From DATARH01 sp035648415 (lineage in GTDB: Bacteria > Pseudomonadota > Alphaproteobacteria > ATCC43930 > CGMCC-115725), in contig DASRLO010000004.1 of assembly GCA_035648415.1 (NCBI GenBank), positions 1 to 64,000 of the forward strand: DNA of 64,000 nucleotides, written 5' to 3'. Below are positions 8,891 through 17,717 of the stretch, one piece after another; position 1 is the stretch's first letter; every line of letters starts with the position of its first letter. A model generated the notes under the pieces. The model searched no databases and was not told where the DNA came from. It was given only the letters and a program-made list of their open reading frames with translations. The position numbers and the translations under genes are program-made.

Positions 8891-10615
8891 TCACTGCTTC
8901 GGCCTGGGTTGCGCCTGCGCAGGGGTGAGCCCGAGCTTGTCGCGGGTTGCCGCATCGACCACGCCGCTGATGTTGAGCCCGGCCTGTTTCTGAAACCGCG
9001 CCACCGCCAACGCTGTCGCCGTGTCGTAAACCCCGTCGGCGAACGGTTCGGCCTCGTTCGCCTTCACGGCGTTCTGCACCGCGCGCACGTCGCTGCCTTC
9101 TTCCGGCGGGTCGGCGAGGCGCAACAGGCGCTGCCAGCCGGGCGGCGTCGGCCCGGATCGGCCGCCAGCCTGCCAGCCACCGATGTCGTTGCCATTGACC
9201 GCGAGCGGCTTTCCGGTCTCGGAGGTCAGGTGAAATTTGACCGCCTTGGCGCCGTCGGCATCGTCTTCCGGGATGCCGAGAAACTTCATCAGCGGCAGGT
9301 ACATGCGCACGTCCGGCGCGGCGAGGATCCCGGGCAGCGCATCAAAGCCATGGACGGTGATATCGCCGGAAGCGGCGTAGCCGATCGGCGGCGGCGGCGC
9401 GCGTTTCGCCTCCCCGCCGGCGTCGATGCGGACCTCCTTGAAATCGAGCGTGAGCTGGTAGAGCCGCAGCAGCGGCTTCAGCGCCATCGCGGCGCCGATG
9501 ATCTGCGGCAACACCGCCTGCTTGTCGGCGTCGCTCGCGCCGGGCCCGGTCTTGCTCGCCGCGTCGAGGATCGTGCGCAACGGCGCCCCCGCGATCTGCT
9601 CGATGCCGAAATCGACGACCATCCGCCGCGGCACCTGCGGCTCGGGGACCAGCGACGGCGCGATCGCCAACCCGTCATGGCCGAAGGTGAAGCGCACCGC
9701 CGCGCCGTCGCTGCCGAGCCCGGTCATGCTGCCGGCCATCGTGGCCTTCGCCAAGGTCACCAGCGTATCGCCACCCGGCCGCTTGACGCTCGTGCCTTCG
9801 ACCGCCAGCTCACCTTTCGACCGGGTAAAGACGGCGAAGAATTTGGGCAGCAGCGCGAGCCACAGATCCGGTTTGGCGGCGGGATCGTCCTGCGCCTTCT
9901 GGCGCAGCCCGCCGACCTCGTCGCGCAGCGCGTCGAGGTCGGCGAGGCTCGGCCCGCTCGCGTCGGCGCTGTAGCGGATCCGGTCGATCGTGCCGCCGAG
10001 CGCGGCGTCGGTGAAGAGGAACTCGACCGCCTTGACCTCGAAATCGATCGGCCCGTTCCAGCCGCCGCCATCGCTTGCCGCGACCTTCGACTGCGTGGTC
10101 ATCGCACCGAACTTGATCCAATCGGCAGACCCGGTCCGCTCGATCCGGGCACCGGCGAAACTCGCGCTGAGGCTGCGGTAGCGGTCGTCCGGCTCTTCGA
10201 CCACCGCGCTGGCGGCCGGGTCGGTCAGCGCCAGGGTAAACTCCGTCCCGTCGGCCGCGACGAGCGTCGTGCGCGACGGGAGGGTGACGTCGAACTCGAC
10301 CTCGCCGCCGCTCGCGGCGGGTTTGCGGCGGATTTCCAGACGATCGATCGTGATCGTCGCCGCCGGTTTGGGATCGGCCGGGTTTTTCCGGACCGAAAAG
10401 CGCCCGTTGGCAATGACCGCGACCGCCGCGTCGCCGTCATCGCGCACGTCGAATGTGTCGGCGCCGTCCCAATGGAGGGCGCCGAGCCGCTTGAGGTAGG
10501 TCTCGATCTGGCCGCGCAGCGTCCCCGCCCCGGCCGCCAAGGCTGGGTCCGTCAGTTTCGCGCCGCACAAGACCAGGGCCACGGCAGTGGCTCGCAGCAT
10601 CGCCCGCAGAATCAT
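8891..10615 (-). CDS. periplasmic protein with C-terminal peptidoglycan-binding domain
   Basis: 574 residues with an N-terminal signal peptide (MLRATAVALVLCGAKLTDPALAA). Most of the protein is a beta-rich region I do not recognise. The last 70 residues form a PG_binding_1 domain (VRAVQNAVKANEAEPFADGVYDTATA written in two parts: VRAVQNAVKANEAEPF and ADGVYDTATALAVARFQ) ending in a Pro/Gln tail. The large domain resembles alphaproteobacterial periplasmic proteins of unknown function rather than an enzyme, and no catalytic motif is visible. It stands alone between two plus-strand genes. Confidence 0.75.
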   Translation of the reverse strand: MILRAMLRATAVALVLCGAKLTDPALAAGAGTLRGQIETYLKRLGALHWDGADTFDVRDDGDAAVAVIANGRFSVRKNPADPKPAATITIDRLEIRRKPAASGGEVEFDVTLPSRTTLVAADGTEFTLALTDPAASAVVEEPDDRYRSLSASFAGARIERTGSADWIKFGAMTTQSKVAASDGGGWNGPIDFEVKAVEFLFTDAALGGTIDRIRYSADASGPSLADLDALRDEVGGLRQKAQDDPAAKPDLWLALLPKFFAVFTRSKGELAVEGTSVKRPGGDTLVTLAKATMAGSMTGLGSDGAAVRFTFGHDGLAIAPSLVPEPQVPRRMVVDFGIEQIAGAPLRTILDAASKTGPGASDADKQAVLPQIIGAAMALKPLLRLYQLTLDFKEVRIDAGGEAKRAPPPPIGYAASGDITVHGFDALPGILAAPDVRMYLPLMKFLGIPEDDADGAKAVKFHLTSETGKPLAVNGNDIGGWQAGGRSGPTPPGWQRLLRLADPPEEGSDVRAVQNAVKANEAEPFADGVYDTATALAVARFQKQAGLNISGVVDAATRDKLGLTPAQAQPRPKQ

Positions 10616-10671
10616 GCGTCACCCGCTCAGCTTCGCTTTTACTATAGGCGGGAGCCGTCGCGCCGACCGTG

Positions 10672-10702
10672 CAAAAAAGGAGGCCGCCAGTGAGGCGGCC
10701 TC
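10672..10702 (-). terminator. terminator-like hairpin oriented on the minus strand
   Basis: A perfect 9-base stem (GAGGCCGCC 10680-10688, complement 10694-10702) with a 5-base loop. On the minus strand it is followed by a run of T bases (read from the A-run at 10673-10678). No minus-strand gene lies to its right within the window, so it would stop antisense transcripts coming from the thi leader. Confidence 0.55.
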
Positions 10703-10867
10703 AAGGCTGAGGGGAGGATGCCCATGCGGGCAGCGCGCATCCAGGGAAGCGCGTCTTAACCAGAATGCCGCGAAAAGGTCACTGAAAGGTTAACCATCGG
10801 CGCGCTCGCGGGCTCTGGCAAAGAAAACCCTTGCATCGCCTCGGTCCCGGCCCAAAATTGGGGCGAG

Positions 10868-10964
10868 GCTGGGGTGCTGCCCGGCGGTGCGGCGTGTCCG
10901 CCCGAGTCCGGCAGCTGAGAACAGACCCACTGAACCTGGCCGGGCCTGTCCCGGTGAAGGGAGT
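10868..10964 (+). promoter_or_regulatory. TPP riboswitch (THI element)
   Basis: Core THI-box sequences appear in order: GGGGTGC near 10871, CTGAGA at 10915-10920, ACCC at 10925, GAACCTG at 10932-10938 and CGGTGAAGGGA at 10952-10962. These are the conserved pyrimidine and pyrophosphate sensor parts of the thiamine pyrophosphate aptamer. It stands immediately before thiO, whose GTG start is at 10967, so the 3' conserved strand AAGGGAG also serves as the only visible ribosome binding site. TPP binding would therefore be expected to block translation initiation directly. Confidence 0.93.
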
Positions 10965-10966
10965 CC

Positions 10967-12214
10967 GTGATTAGCGCGCAAAACACCGCAGCATCGGATC
11001 GACCGAAGACCGTCGTCATCGGCGCCGGCGTCATCGGGCTCGGCATCGCCTGGCGGCTGGCGCAGGCCGGTTGCCGGGTCGCCGTCTACGACAAGGGCGA
11101 GGCCGGGCGCGGCGCGAGCTGGGCAGCGGCGGGGATGCTCGCCGCCGCGGTGGAGACCGAGCCGGGCGAGGAGCCGCTGTTGCCGCTGACGCTGGAAAGC
11201 CAGCGTCTATGGCCCGAGTTCGCGCGCGAACTCGAGGCGGCGACCGGGATTTCCGCCGAGTACCGCGACGAAGGGACGCTGGTCGTCGCCCTCAATCGCG
11301 ACGATGCCGAGACGCTGCGGCATTCGTACGAATTCCAGCAGGGCCTCGGCCTCGGCCTCGACCTCGAATGGCTGAACGCCGGCGAGGCGCGGCGGCGCGA
11401 GCCGCATTTGAAGCCCGGCATCGCGGCCGCCGTGTTCAGCCGCAACGACCACCAGGTCGAGAACCGCGCGCTGGCCCGCGCGCTGATCGCCGCCTGTCGC
11501 GGCGCCGGGGTCGACATCCACGAACATTGCCCGGTGGCGGAGGTCGCGATCGCCGGCGGCCAAGCCCGCGGCGTCGAGACCGCGCGGGGCCGCGACGACG
11601 CCGAGATCGTCGTTCTCGCCGCCGGCGCGTGGTCGCGCGGGGTCGGCGGCATTCCGGCGCGTTACCAGCCGCCGGTGCGCCCGATCAAGGGGCAGATGCT
11701 GGCGCTGCAGATGGACCCGAAGGCGCCGATCCTGCGCCATGTGGTGTGGCTGCCGCGCGGCTACCTGGTGCCGCGCAACGACGGCCGGCTGATCGTCGGC
11801 GGGACGGTCGAGGAACGCGGCTTCGACACCACGATCACCGCCGGCGGGATGCTGGCGCTGCTCGAGGGCGCCTGGCGCGCGGTGCCGACGATCGAGGAAT
11901 TGCCGATCGCCGAGACCTGGGTCGGGTTCCGGCCGGGCTCGCCCGACGACGCGCCGATGCTGGGCCCGAGCGGCATCGACGGGCTCGTCATCGCGACCGG
12001 GCACCACCGCAACGGCATCCTGTTGACGCCGGTCAGCGCCGCGGTCGTCAGCGCCTATATCCTCACCGGACGGCTGCCGGACATGGCGCTGGCCTTCGAT
12101 CCCCAGCGCTTCGGCCCGCAGCGCTTCGGCCCGCAGCGCTCCGGCCCGCGGCGCTCCGATAGGGCGCGCCTCGACAAGCCGCGGCCGGCGCCGGTCGCCG
12201 CGGCGGCGCAATGA
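10967..12214 (+). CDS. thiO: glycine oxidase ThiO
   Basis: 415 residues, GTG start. The FAD-binding Rossmann motif VVIGAGVIGLGIAWRLAQAG is near residue 16, with RGASWAAAGML shortly after, and the C-terminal GHHRNGILLTPVSAAVVSAY is typical of ThiO and related DAO-fold oxidases. ThiO oxidises glycine to the imine used for the thiazole ring of thiamine. It follows a TPP riboswitch and overlaps thiS by four bases. The last 50 residues carry an unusual repeat (RFGPQ RFGPQ RSGPR) and a basic tail not expected in the enzyme fold. Confidence 0.93.
   Translation: MISAQNTAASDRPKTVVIGAGVIGLGIAWRLAQAGCRVAVYDKGEAGRGASWAAAGMLAAAVETEPGEEPLLPLTLESQRLWPEFARELEAATGISAEYRDEGTLVVALNRDDAETLRHSYEFQQGLGLGLDLEWLNAGEARRREPHLKPGIAAAVFSRNDHQVENRALARALIAACRGAGVDIHEHCPVAEVAIAGGQARGVETARGRDDAEIVVLAAGAWSRGVGGIPARYQPPVRPIKGQMLALQMDPKAPILRHVVWLPRGYLVPRNDGRLIVGGTVEERGFDTTITAGGMLALLEGAWRAVPTIEELPIAETWVGFRPGSPDDAPMLGPSGIDGLVIATGHHRNGILLTPVSAAVVSAYILTGRLPDMALAFDPQRFGPQRFGPQRSGPRRSDRARLDKPRPAPVAAAAQ
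12107..12158 (+). repeat. 15-bp tandem repeat within thiO
   Basis: About 3.4 copies of the unit CGCTTCGGCCCGCAG (12107-12121, 12122-12136, then a diverged copy 12137-12151 and a partial one). It encodes RFGPQ repeats at the C-terminus of ThiO, beyond the conserved enzyme fold, and could vary in copy number between strains without shifting the frame. Confidence 0.85.
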
Positions 12215-12417
12215 CGCGGGTCAAGATCAACGGCGTCGACGAGGAGGTCGCGGCGACCACCGTCGCGCAGTTGCTCGCCGGGCGGGGGATCGATCCCGGC
12301 GCGCGGTTTCTCGCCGTCGCGATCAACGGCGCGGTAGTGCGCCGCGCGGCCTGGGACGCGTTGGAACTGAGCGCCGGCGACGCGGTCGAGATCGTCCGCC
12401 CGCTGCAGGGCGGGTGA
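12211..12417 (+). CDS. thiS: sulfur carrier protein ThiS
   Basis: 68 residues with a ubiquitin-like fold and the diagnostic C-terminal Gly-Gly (EIVRPLQGG). ThiS is adenylated and thiocarboxylated at this glycine and donates sulfur to ThiG for thiazole formation. The start ATG overlaps the thiO stop (ATGA), showing translational coupling and shared control by the TPP riboswitch. Confidence 0.94.
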   Translation: MTRVKINGVDEEVAATTVAQLLAGRGIDPGARFLAVAINGAVVRRAAWDALELSAGDAVEIVRPLQGG

Positions 12418-12793
12418 AAATTTGTCCCTGGCCCCGGTGCATTCGCCCGGGCCAGACACGCCACCCACTCACCATGGGAAAAACCGACTCGCCCTCGAGG
12501 CGGCCAGTTCCCTCCCACATTCGAGGACATCCCGCCGCAAGGCCGACCCGGATGGTTCGCCGATATGTCAGGGCGACTTCCCGCAGTGTGCCGCGCGCCT
12601 TCGTGGGGAATGACCCCACCCTGACGACATTGACCCCGCCATATCAGCGCTGCCGTGCCGCTGGCTGTCTCATGTCCGCCCCCAAGGGGATCGATTTCGC
12701 GGGTTTGGGTCGCGGGTTTCGGTTTTCCGGCCGGCTTGAAGTCGAACGTCGCGCGTGACCGGCCGGCGGCTCCGCCCCGCTTAGCCCGATCGC
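12418..12793. other. gene-free stretch between thiS and the Tyr/His-rich gene
   Basis: No supported gene. A 7-base stem (CTGGCCC 12428-12434, GGGCCAG 12449-12455) just after thiS could be a weak stop signal but has no T-run. Near 12736-12770 two CCGGCCGG words flank 30 bases. Confidence 0.5.
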
Positions 12794-13165
12794 CTAGTAG
12801 CGATCCTGGTGATGATGGTGATGGTGGTGATGGTGATTGCGGTAACGAGGGTAATAATCACGATAATAGGGATTGTAATAGCGACCGTAATAGGGGTTGT
12901 AATAATTGCCGTAATAATTGTAATTGGGGTAATAGTATCCCTGAGCAATTTGAACCCCCTCCCGAGGCTTCGTTTTTTGCGCGCGAGCGGCATCGTCAGC
13001 CTTTAGCAGCGCGACGGCATTCGGGATTGGCGCAAGGAGCTCCGCATAAGAAGACGCCTGCAGCGAATCCGACAGGTTGAAACCAGGAGAGGTTGTAGCT
13101 TGCGCGGAGGTGACACTTGCCAGGCCAGCGACCGTGCCGAGCAAACCGGCGATCTTCTTATCCAT
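12794..13165 (-). CDS. exported tyrosine- and histidine-rich small protein
   Basis: 123 residues. The N-terminus looks like a signal peptide (KKIAGLLGTVAGLASVTSAQA). After a short middle region the last 50 residues are almost all Tyr, Asn, Pro, Arg and His: repeated YYNPYY-type units followed by nine consecutive histidines near the C-terminus. The family is unknown to me. The composition suggests metal binding or a surface or matrix role, which is inference only. The gene lies on the opposite strand between thiS and thiG and separates them. Confidence 0.8.
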   Translation of the reverse strand: MDKKIAGLLGTVAGLASVTSAQATTSPGFNLSDSLQASSYAELLAPIPNAVALLKADDAARAQKTKPREGVQIAQGYYYPNYNYYGNYYNPYYGRYYNPYYRDYYPRYRNHHHHHHHHHQDRY

Positions 13166-13356
13166 ATGACTCCTCCACCTGTCGGAACATAAGCGCGGCG
13201 CAATGCCTCGGGATTTGCAAAAAACGCCTCTCCGGCTGTTTTATTCCACCTCACCGAGGGCGTGTGCCTCGGCGACGATTTGGGTTCCGCGCAACCCGCG
13301 TTTCCGTACTATCCTTGGTTGACCCCCTGGGCAGACCCTGTTTTAGGATGTCGAGC

Positions 13357-14130
13357 ATGGAGAGCGACCCCTTCCTGATCGCCGGAATCGCGCTCAAATC
13401 GCGGCTCTTTATCGGCACCGCCGGCTATCCCAACCAGCAGGTCATGCTGGATTCGCTGGAGGCAAGCGGGGCCGAGCTGGTGACCATGTCGATACGCCGG
13501 ATCAGCCTCGATTCCTATAGCGGGAGCCTGGTCGAGGCGTTGAGCCCGCGCTGCCGGCTGCTGCCCAACACCTCGGGCTGCGTGACCGCGCGCGACGCGA
13601 TCCTCACCGCCGAGCTGGCGCGCGAGGCGCTGCAGACCGATTGGGTCAAACTGGAGCTGATCGGCGACCGCGAGACGCTCTACCCGGATGTCGAGCAGCT
13701 GGTGCCCGCCGCCGACGAATTGGTGCGCAAGGGATTTATCGTGCTGCCCTATTGCAACGACGATCCCGTGACCTGCCAGAAGCTGGCCGATGTCGGTTGC
13801 GCCGCGGTGATGCCGCTGGGGTCGCTGATCGGCTCGGGGCGCGGCATCGCCAACCCGGCGGCGATCGAGCTCATCTGCGCGCGCAGTCCGGTGCCGGTGG
13901 TGCTCGACGCCGGGATCGGCACCGCGTCGGACGCGGCGCTGGCGATGGAGCTGGGCTGCGACGCCGTCCTGGTCAACACCGCGATCGCCAAATCGCACGC
14001 CCCCCTCCGGATGGCGGCGGCGATGCGGGCCGGGGTCGAGGGCGGCCGCTTTGCGCGGCTCGCCGGGCGCATCCCGAAGCGGACCTTCGCCGAGCCGTCG
14101 AGCCCCCAACTGGGTCTCGTCGGCACCTAG
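13357..14130 (+). CDS. thiG: thiazole synthase ThiG
   Basis: 257 residues from the ATG at 13357; an ATG nine bases upstream is possible, but AGGA at 13345-13348 is better spaced for the chosen start. The protein is a TIM barrel with the family signatures SRLFIGTAGYPN, the lysine in DWVKLELIGD that forms the substrate imine, PLGSLIGSGRGIANP and VLDAGIGTASDAALAMELG. ThiG builds the thiazole phosphate from DXP, dehydroglycine and ThiS thiocarboxylate. It is split from thiO-thiS by an opposing gene, so it probably has its own promoter; no second riboswitch was seen before it. Confidence 0.93.
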   Translation: MESDPFLIAGIALKSRLFIGTAGYPNQQVMLDSLEASGAELVTMSIRRISLDSYSGSLVEALSPRCRLLPNTSGCVTARDAILTAELAREALQTDWVKLELIGDRETLYPDVEQLVPAADELVRKGFIVLPYCNDDPVTCQKLADVGCAAVMPLGSLIGSGRGIANPAAIELICARSPVPVVLDAGIGTASDAALAMELGCDAVLVNTAIAKSHAPLRMAAAMRAGVEGGRFARLAGRIPKRTFAEPSSPQLGLVGT

Positions 14131-14235
14131 CGGCGGTCATACCGCCGGTACGCCGGCCGCGGCGTATTTCTCAGGCGCGCCTTTCGATCACCGTGTTCAT
14201 GAAGAACTGGAACAGCACGGCGCCAATCCGCGTGC

Positions 14236-14784
14236 CTACACCAGGATGTGGGTAATTTCCTTGTAGGCCCGCGCCTCGACGAAATGGCGCTCGCGCGTCG
14301 CCTTGTCGATGTAGTGGAAGATTTGCACCACGAAGATCATGTTGACGCTCTCGCCGTCGTTCGAGAGCGGCATGAAGAGGACTTTCGTGTGCCGCTCGGG
14401 CTCGCGGCGCGAGGGGGCGAAGAACAGGCATTCGGAATAAAGCGCGCGCCGCTGCTCGACGCATTTGTCGTAGAGGCGCAGCACATGCGCGGCGTAATCG
14501 GGCCCGGGCAGCACCTCGTCGAGGAAGCGGCCGGTGGCGTTGACCCCGTGCGCACTGGTGTTCTCGGTGCCGATCAAGCGATAGCGGTAGCGGCCATTGT
14601 CGAGCCGCTCGACCAGCATCACGTCCGGCAGGAGCTTGGGAATCTCGGTCGGATCGATGTCGGCGCGACTGGGCATCCTGCGCCCGGCGGCCTTGCCGCG
14701 CCAATAATGATGGGCCTGCTCCAGCCGCGGATCGGTGAAGGCCGACAGCTCCACGGCCTCGCATCCGACCGCGCCGTGCAGCAA
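14236..14784 (-). CDS. PAS-domain protein (PAS_5 type)
   Basis: 182 residues that form one PAS-like sensory module of the alphaproteobacterial PAS_5 (DUF1457) type. It opens with AHHYWRGKAAGRRMPSRADI, then DVMLVERLDNGRYRYRLIGT and the C-terminal strands VLFMPLSNDGESVNMIFVV. No output domain is attached, so it may act through another protein. It is transcribed divergently from the penicillin-binding protein gene. Confidence 0.82.
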   Translation of the reverse strand: MLHGAVGCEAVELSAFTDPRLEQAHHYWRGKAAGRRMPSRADIDPTEIPKLLPDVMLVERLDNGRYRYRLIGTENTSAHGVNATGRFLDEVLPGPDYAAHVLRLYDKCVEQRRALYSECLFFAPSRREPERHTKVLFMPLSNDGESVNMIFVVQIFHYIDKATRERHFVEARAYKEITHILV

Positions 14785-14980
14785 CGCGGGATTGCCGATC
14801 GCGAGCCTCCTGCGGCGGGCAGGGAAACCCCGCCGTCAGTAATTACTACAGCCGGCTCGGTAAAAATTTGGTTTAGATTCGCGCGGGGAATGATACCCGC
14901 CGCGACGTGTTTGCCGAGGTGCCGCCCGCTTCAAATTGCGCTCTGGCGGCGCTGGGGACCGGCATGGCATTTTACCGTCG

Positions 14981-17677
14981 ATGTTACGGCTACCTGGGCG
15001 CCTGCGCGGTGGCGTCGTGCTAAGCGCGATAGCGAATTTTCTGCGCGGATTGGCGCAGCTGCTGTTCGTCATCGTGATCCTCGTCGCCGTCTTCGCGGGC
15101 GGCGCCGTCGCCCTGGCGATCGCGCATTTCAGCCAGGATCTGCCCGACCACCAGCAGCTTTTGACCTACCAGCCCGCGACCGGCACCAAAATCTATGCCG
15201 GCGACGGCAGCTTCATGGCGGAATACGCCACCGAAAACCGCACGATCATTCCGTTCAAGCAAATCCCGCCGGTGGTCGTGCAGGCGTTTCTCTCCGCCGA
15301 GGATCGCGACTTCTACAGCCACAACGGGGTCAACCCGCTGTCGATCCTGCGCGCCGCGTTTGCCGACCTGATGCGCTATGGGCGGGGCCAGCGGCCGATC
15401 GGCGCGTCGACGATCACCCAGCAGCTCGTTCGCCATTTTCTGTTGACCAACGAGGTCTCGGTCTCGCGCAAGGTCAAGGAGGCGCTGCTCGCCTACCGGA
15501 TCGAGAACCAGCTCAGCAAGGACCGCATTCTCGAAATCTACCTGAACGAGATGTATTTCGGCGCCGGGGCCTATGGCGTCGCTACGGCCTCGGAAACCTA
15601 TTTCGGCAAGCCGCTCGCTCAGCTCACGGTCGCCCAGACGGCATTCCTCGCCGCGCTGCCCAAGGCGCCGAACAACTACAACCCGGTGCGCCATCCCGAG
15701 GCGGCGAAGACGCGGCGCGACTGGGTGCTCGACGGCATGGCCGAACAAGGCTGGATCACCGCCTCCCAGGCCGAGGCGGCAAAGAACCAGCCGCTCGACG
15801 CGGTCCCGCGCGCCCAGCCGGAACCGGTCCAGGCCGGGTATTTCGCCGAGGAGGTGCGGCGCGAACTGATCGACCGTTTCGGCGAGAAAAAGGTCTACGA
15901 GGGCGGTCTCACCGTGCGGACGAGCTATGTGCCGGCCTACCAGGCGATGGCCGAGCACGCCTTTCGCACCGGGCTCGTCGAATACGACCGGCGGCACGGC
16001 TGGCGCGGGCCGGTCGCGCACCTGGCGAGCGTCGCGGCGGCGGAGGCCTCGCTGACTACAACCCCGGAGCCGCCGACGATGCCCGATTGGCGTCTTGCCG
16101 CGGTGACGAGCGTCGACAATTCGGGCGCCAACATCGCGCTGAAGAGCGGCGCCATCGGCCGCATCCCGCTGAGCGAGCTGACCTGGGCGCGGCGCACCGT
16201 CGCCGACCAGCGGCTCGGCCCGGCGGTGTACCGGGCGCAGGAAGTGCTGAACGTGGGCGACCTCGTTCTGGTCGAGCCGCTCGGCGCCGCCGCTCCCGCT
16301 TCCAGCGCTTCGGGCAACGCCAAGCGCGGGCCGGTTTCCGCCGCCCTGCTTTACGGTTTGCGCCAGATCCCGGACGTCAGCGGCGGCTTCGTGGCGATGG
16401 ACCCCAAGACCGGACGGACCTTTGCCCTGGTTGGCGGCTGGGATTACCGCGACAGCCAGTTCGACCGCGCCGTCCAGGCGAGACGCCAGCCCGGCTCGTC
16501 GATCAAACCGTTCGTCTACGTCACCGCGCTCCAGGGCGACTATACCCCGTCGACGATCATCCAGGACGCGCCGATCGAGCTCGACCAGGGGCCGGGACTG
16601 CCCAAATGGAGCCCGGTCAACTACGAAGGCAACTACGTCGGTTCGACGACGCTGCGCCAGGCGCTGGTGCATTCGCGCAATTTGGCGACGGCGCGGCTCG
16701 CCTCGGTGATCGGGCTGCCGGCGATCGCCAAAACGGTCGAAGAGTTCGGCATCATGGACAAGATGCCGCTCTATTATTCGATGGCGCTGGGCGCCGGCGA
16801 CACGACGCTCTACCGGATGACCGCGGCGTATTCGATGCTCGACAATGGCGGGCATTGGCTGCTGCCGTCGATCATTGATCTGGTGCAGGACCGCCAGGGA
16901 CAGATCATCTATCAGAAGGGGATCGGGTCCTGCGCCGCCTGCTTTATCGTCGCCGGGCCGCGCAACGCCCCCGACACCGGCGGCCTCTATCATCCCGCGG
17001 GCGCCGCCGATCCCTCGATGATCTGGCTCAAAGGCGCGAGCTACGCCAACAACCCGATCTACTACAAGGCCAACAAGCCCGACCCGCTCATCGACCAGGT
17101 CGCCGATCATCAGATCATCTCGATGATGGAAGGCGTCGTGCAGCAGGGCACCGGCATCAAGGTCAAGGACGTGGGCAAGCCGATCGCCGGCAAGACCGGC
17201 ACCTCGAGCGATTGGCTCGACGCCTGGTTCGTCGGCTTCTCGCCCGATATCGCCGCCGGCGCCTTTGTCGGTTTCGACATACCGCGCACCCTGGGCGACG
17301 GCGAGACCGGCGGCAATGTCGCGGCGCCGGTGTTCCGCGACTTCATGGCCGACGCGTTGAAGAACGCGCCGGCGCTGCCGTTCCCCGACGCGCCGGGCGC
17401 CAGTATGGTGCTGGTCAACTCGATCAGCGGCCAGCGCACGGTCGCGAGCGACAAGGATGCGATCCTCGAAGCCTTCCGCCCCGGCACCGAGCCCGGCAGC
17501 GGCAGCGGCGGCGGCCGCGGCGAGGCGCAGATCGCCGCCGACCCGGATGCCGGCGAGATGGGCGATGCGGGCATGCCGCCCGGCGCGCCGCTGGTCAGCG
17601 TCAATGCCCGGTTGCCGATGGGCACCGTGCTGCCGCCGCCGACCGTCGTGCTCAGAGGTACCGGCGGCCTCTACTAG
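14981..17677 (+). CDS. mrcA: bifunctional penicillin-binding protein 1A
   Basis: 898 residues from the ATG at 14981. One N-terminal membrane helix (LLFVIVILVAVFAGGAVAL) is followed by the GT51 transglycosylase domain with its catalytic glutamate in SAEDRDFYSHNGV and the GASTITQQLVRHF motif. An OB-like insertion follows (about residues 310-440). The transpeptidase domain carries SSIK (RQPGSSIKPFVY), SRN (LVHSRNLATARL) and KTG (IAGKTGTSSDWLDAWF). The tail is Gly/Pro-rich. The enzyme polymerises and cross-links peptidoglycan at the inner membrane. Length and domain order match PBP1A of alphaproteobacteria. Confidence 0.94.
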   Translation: MLRLPGRLRGGVVLSAIANFLRGLAQLLFVIVILVAVFAGGAVALAIAHFSQDLPDHQQLLTYQPATGTKIYAGDGSFMAEYATENRTIIPFKQIPPVVVQAFLSAEDRDFYSHNGVNPLSILRAAFADLMRYGRGQRPIGASTITQQLVRHFLLTNEVSVSRKVKEALLAYRIENQLSKDRILEIYLNEMYFGAGAYGVATASETYFGKPLAQLTVAQTAFLAALPKAPNNYNPVRHPEAAKTRRDWVLDGMAEQGWITASQAEAAKNQPLDAVPRAQPEPVQAGYFAEEVRRELIDRFGEKKVYEGGLTVRTSYVPAYQAMAEHAFRTGLVEYDRRHGWRGPVAHLASVAAAEASLTTTPEPPTMPDWRLAAVTSVDNSGANIALKSGAIGRIPLSELTWARRTVADQRLGPAVYRAQEVLNVGDLVLVEPLGAAAPASSASGNAKRGPVSAALLYGLRQIPDVSGGFVAMDPKTGRTFALVGGWDYRDSQFDRAVQARRQPGSSIKPFVYVTALQGDYTPSTIIQDAPIELDQGPGLPKWSPVNYEGNYVGSTTLRQALVHSRNLATARLASVIGLPAIAKTVEEFGIMDKMPLYYSMALGAGDTTLYRMTAAYSMLDNGGHWLLPSIIDLVQDRQGQIIYQKGIGSCAACFIVAGPRNAPDTGGLYHPAGAADPSMIWLKGASYANNPIYYKANKPDPLIDQVADHQIISMMEGVVQQGTGIKVKDVGKPIAGKTGTSSDWLDAWFVGFSPDIAAGAFVGFDIPRTLGDGETGGNVAAPVFRDFMADALKNAPALPFPDAPGASMVLVNSISGQRTVASDKDAILEAFRPGTEPGSGSGGGRGEAQIAADPDAGEMGDAGMPPGAPLVSVNARLPMGTVLPPPTVVLRGTGGLY

Positions 17678-17717
17678 ACTAGGCGCGCAATGCCTGTGGG
17701 TTTTTCCGCGCCGGACG

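Noticed and set aside
12107..12158. Short tandem repeat considered as a CRISPR-like array
   Set aside because: The 15-bp units are adjacent without spacers and encode a continuous peptide repeat in ThiO.
14248..16878. A long plus-strand open frame overlapping the PAS gene and the penicillin-binding protein gene
   Set aside because: It is out of frame with the recognised transpeptidase and reads as arginine-rich shadow sequence.
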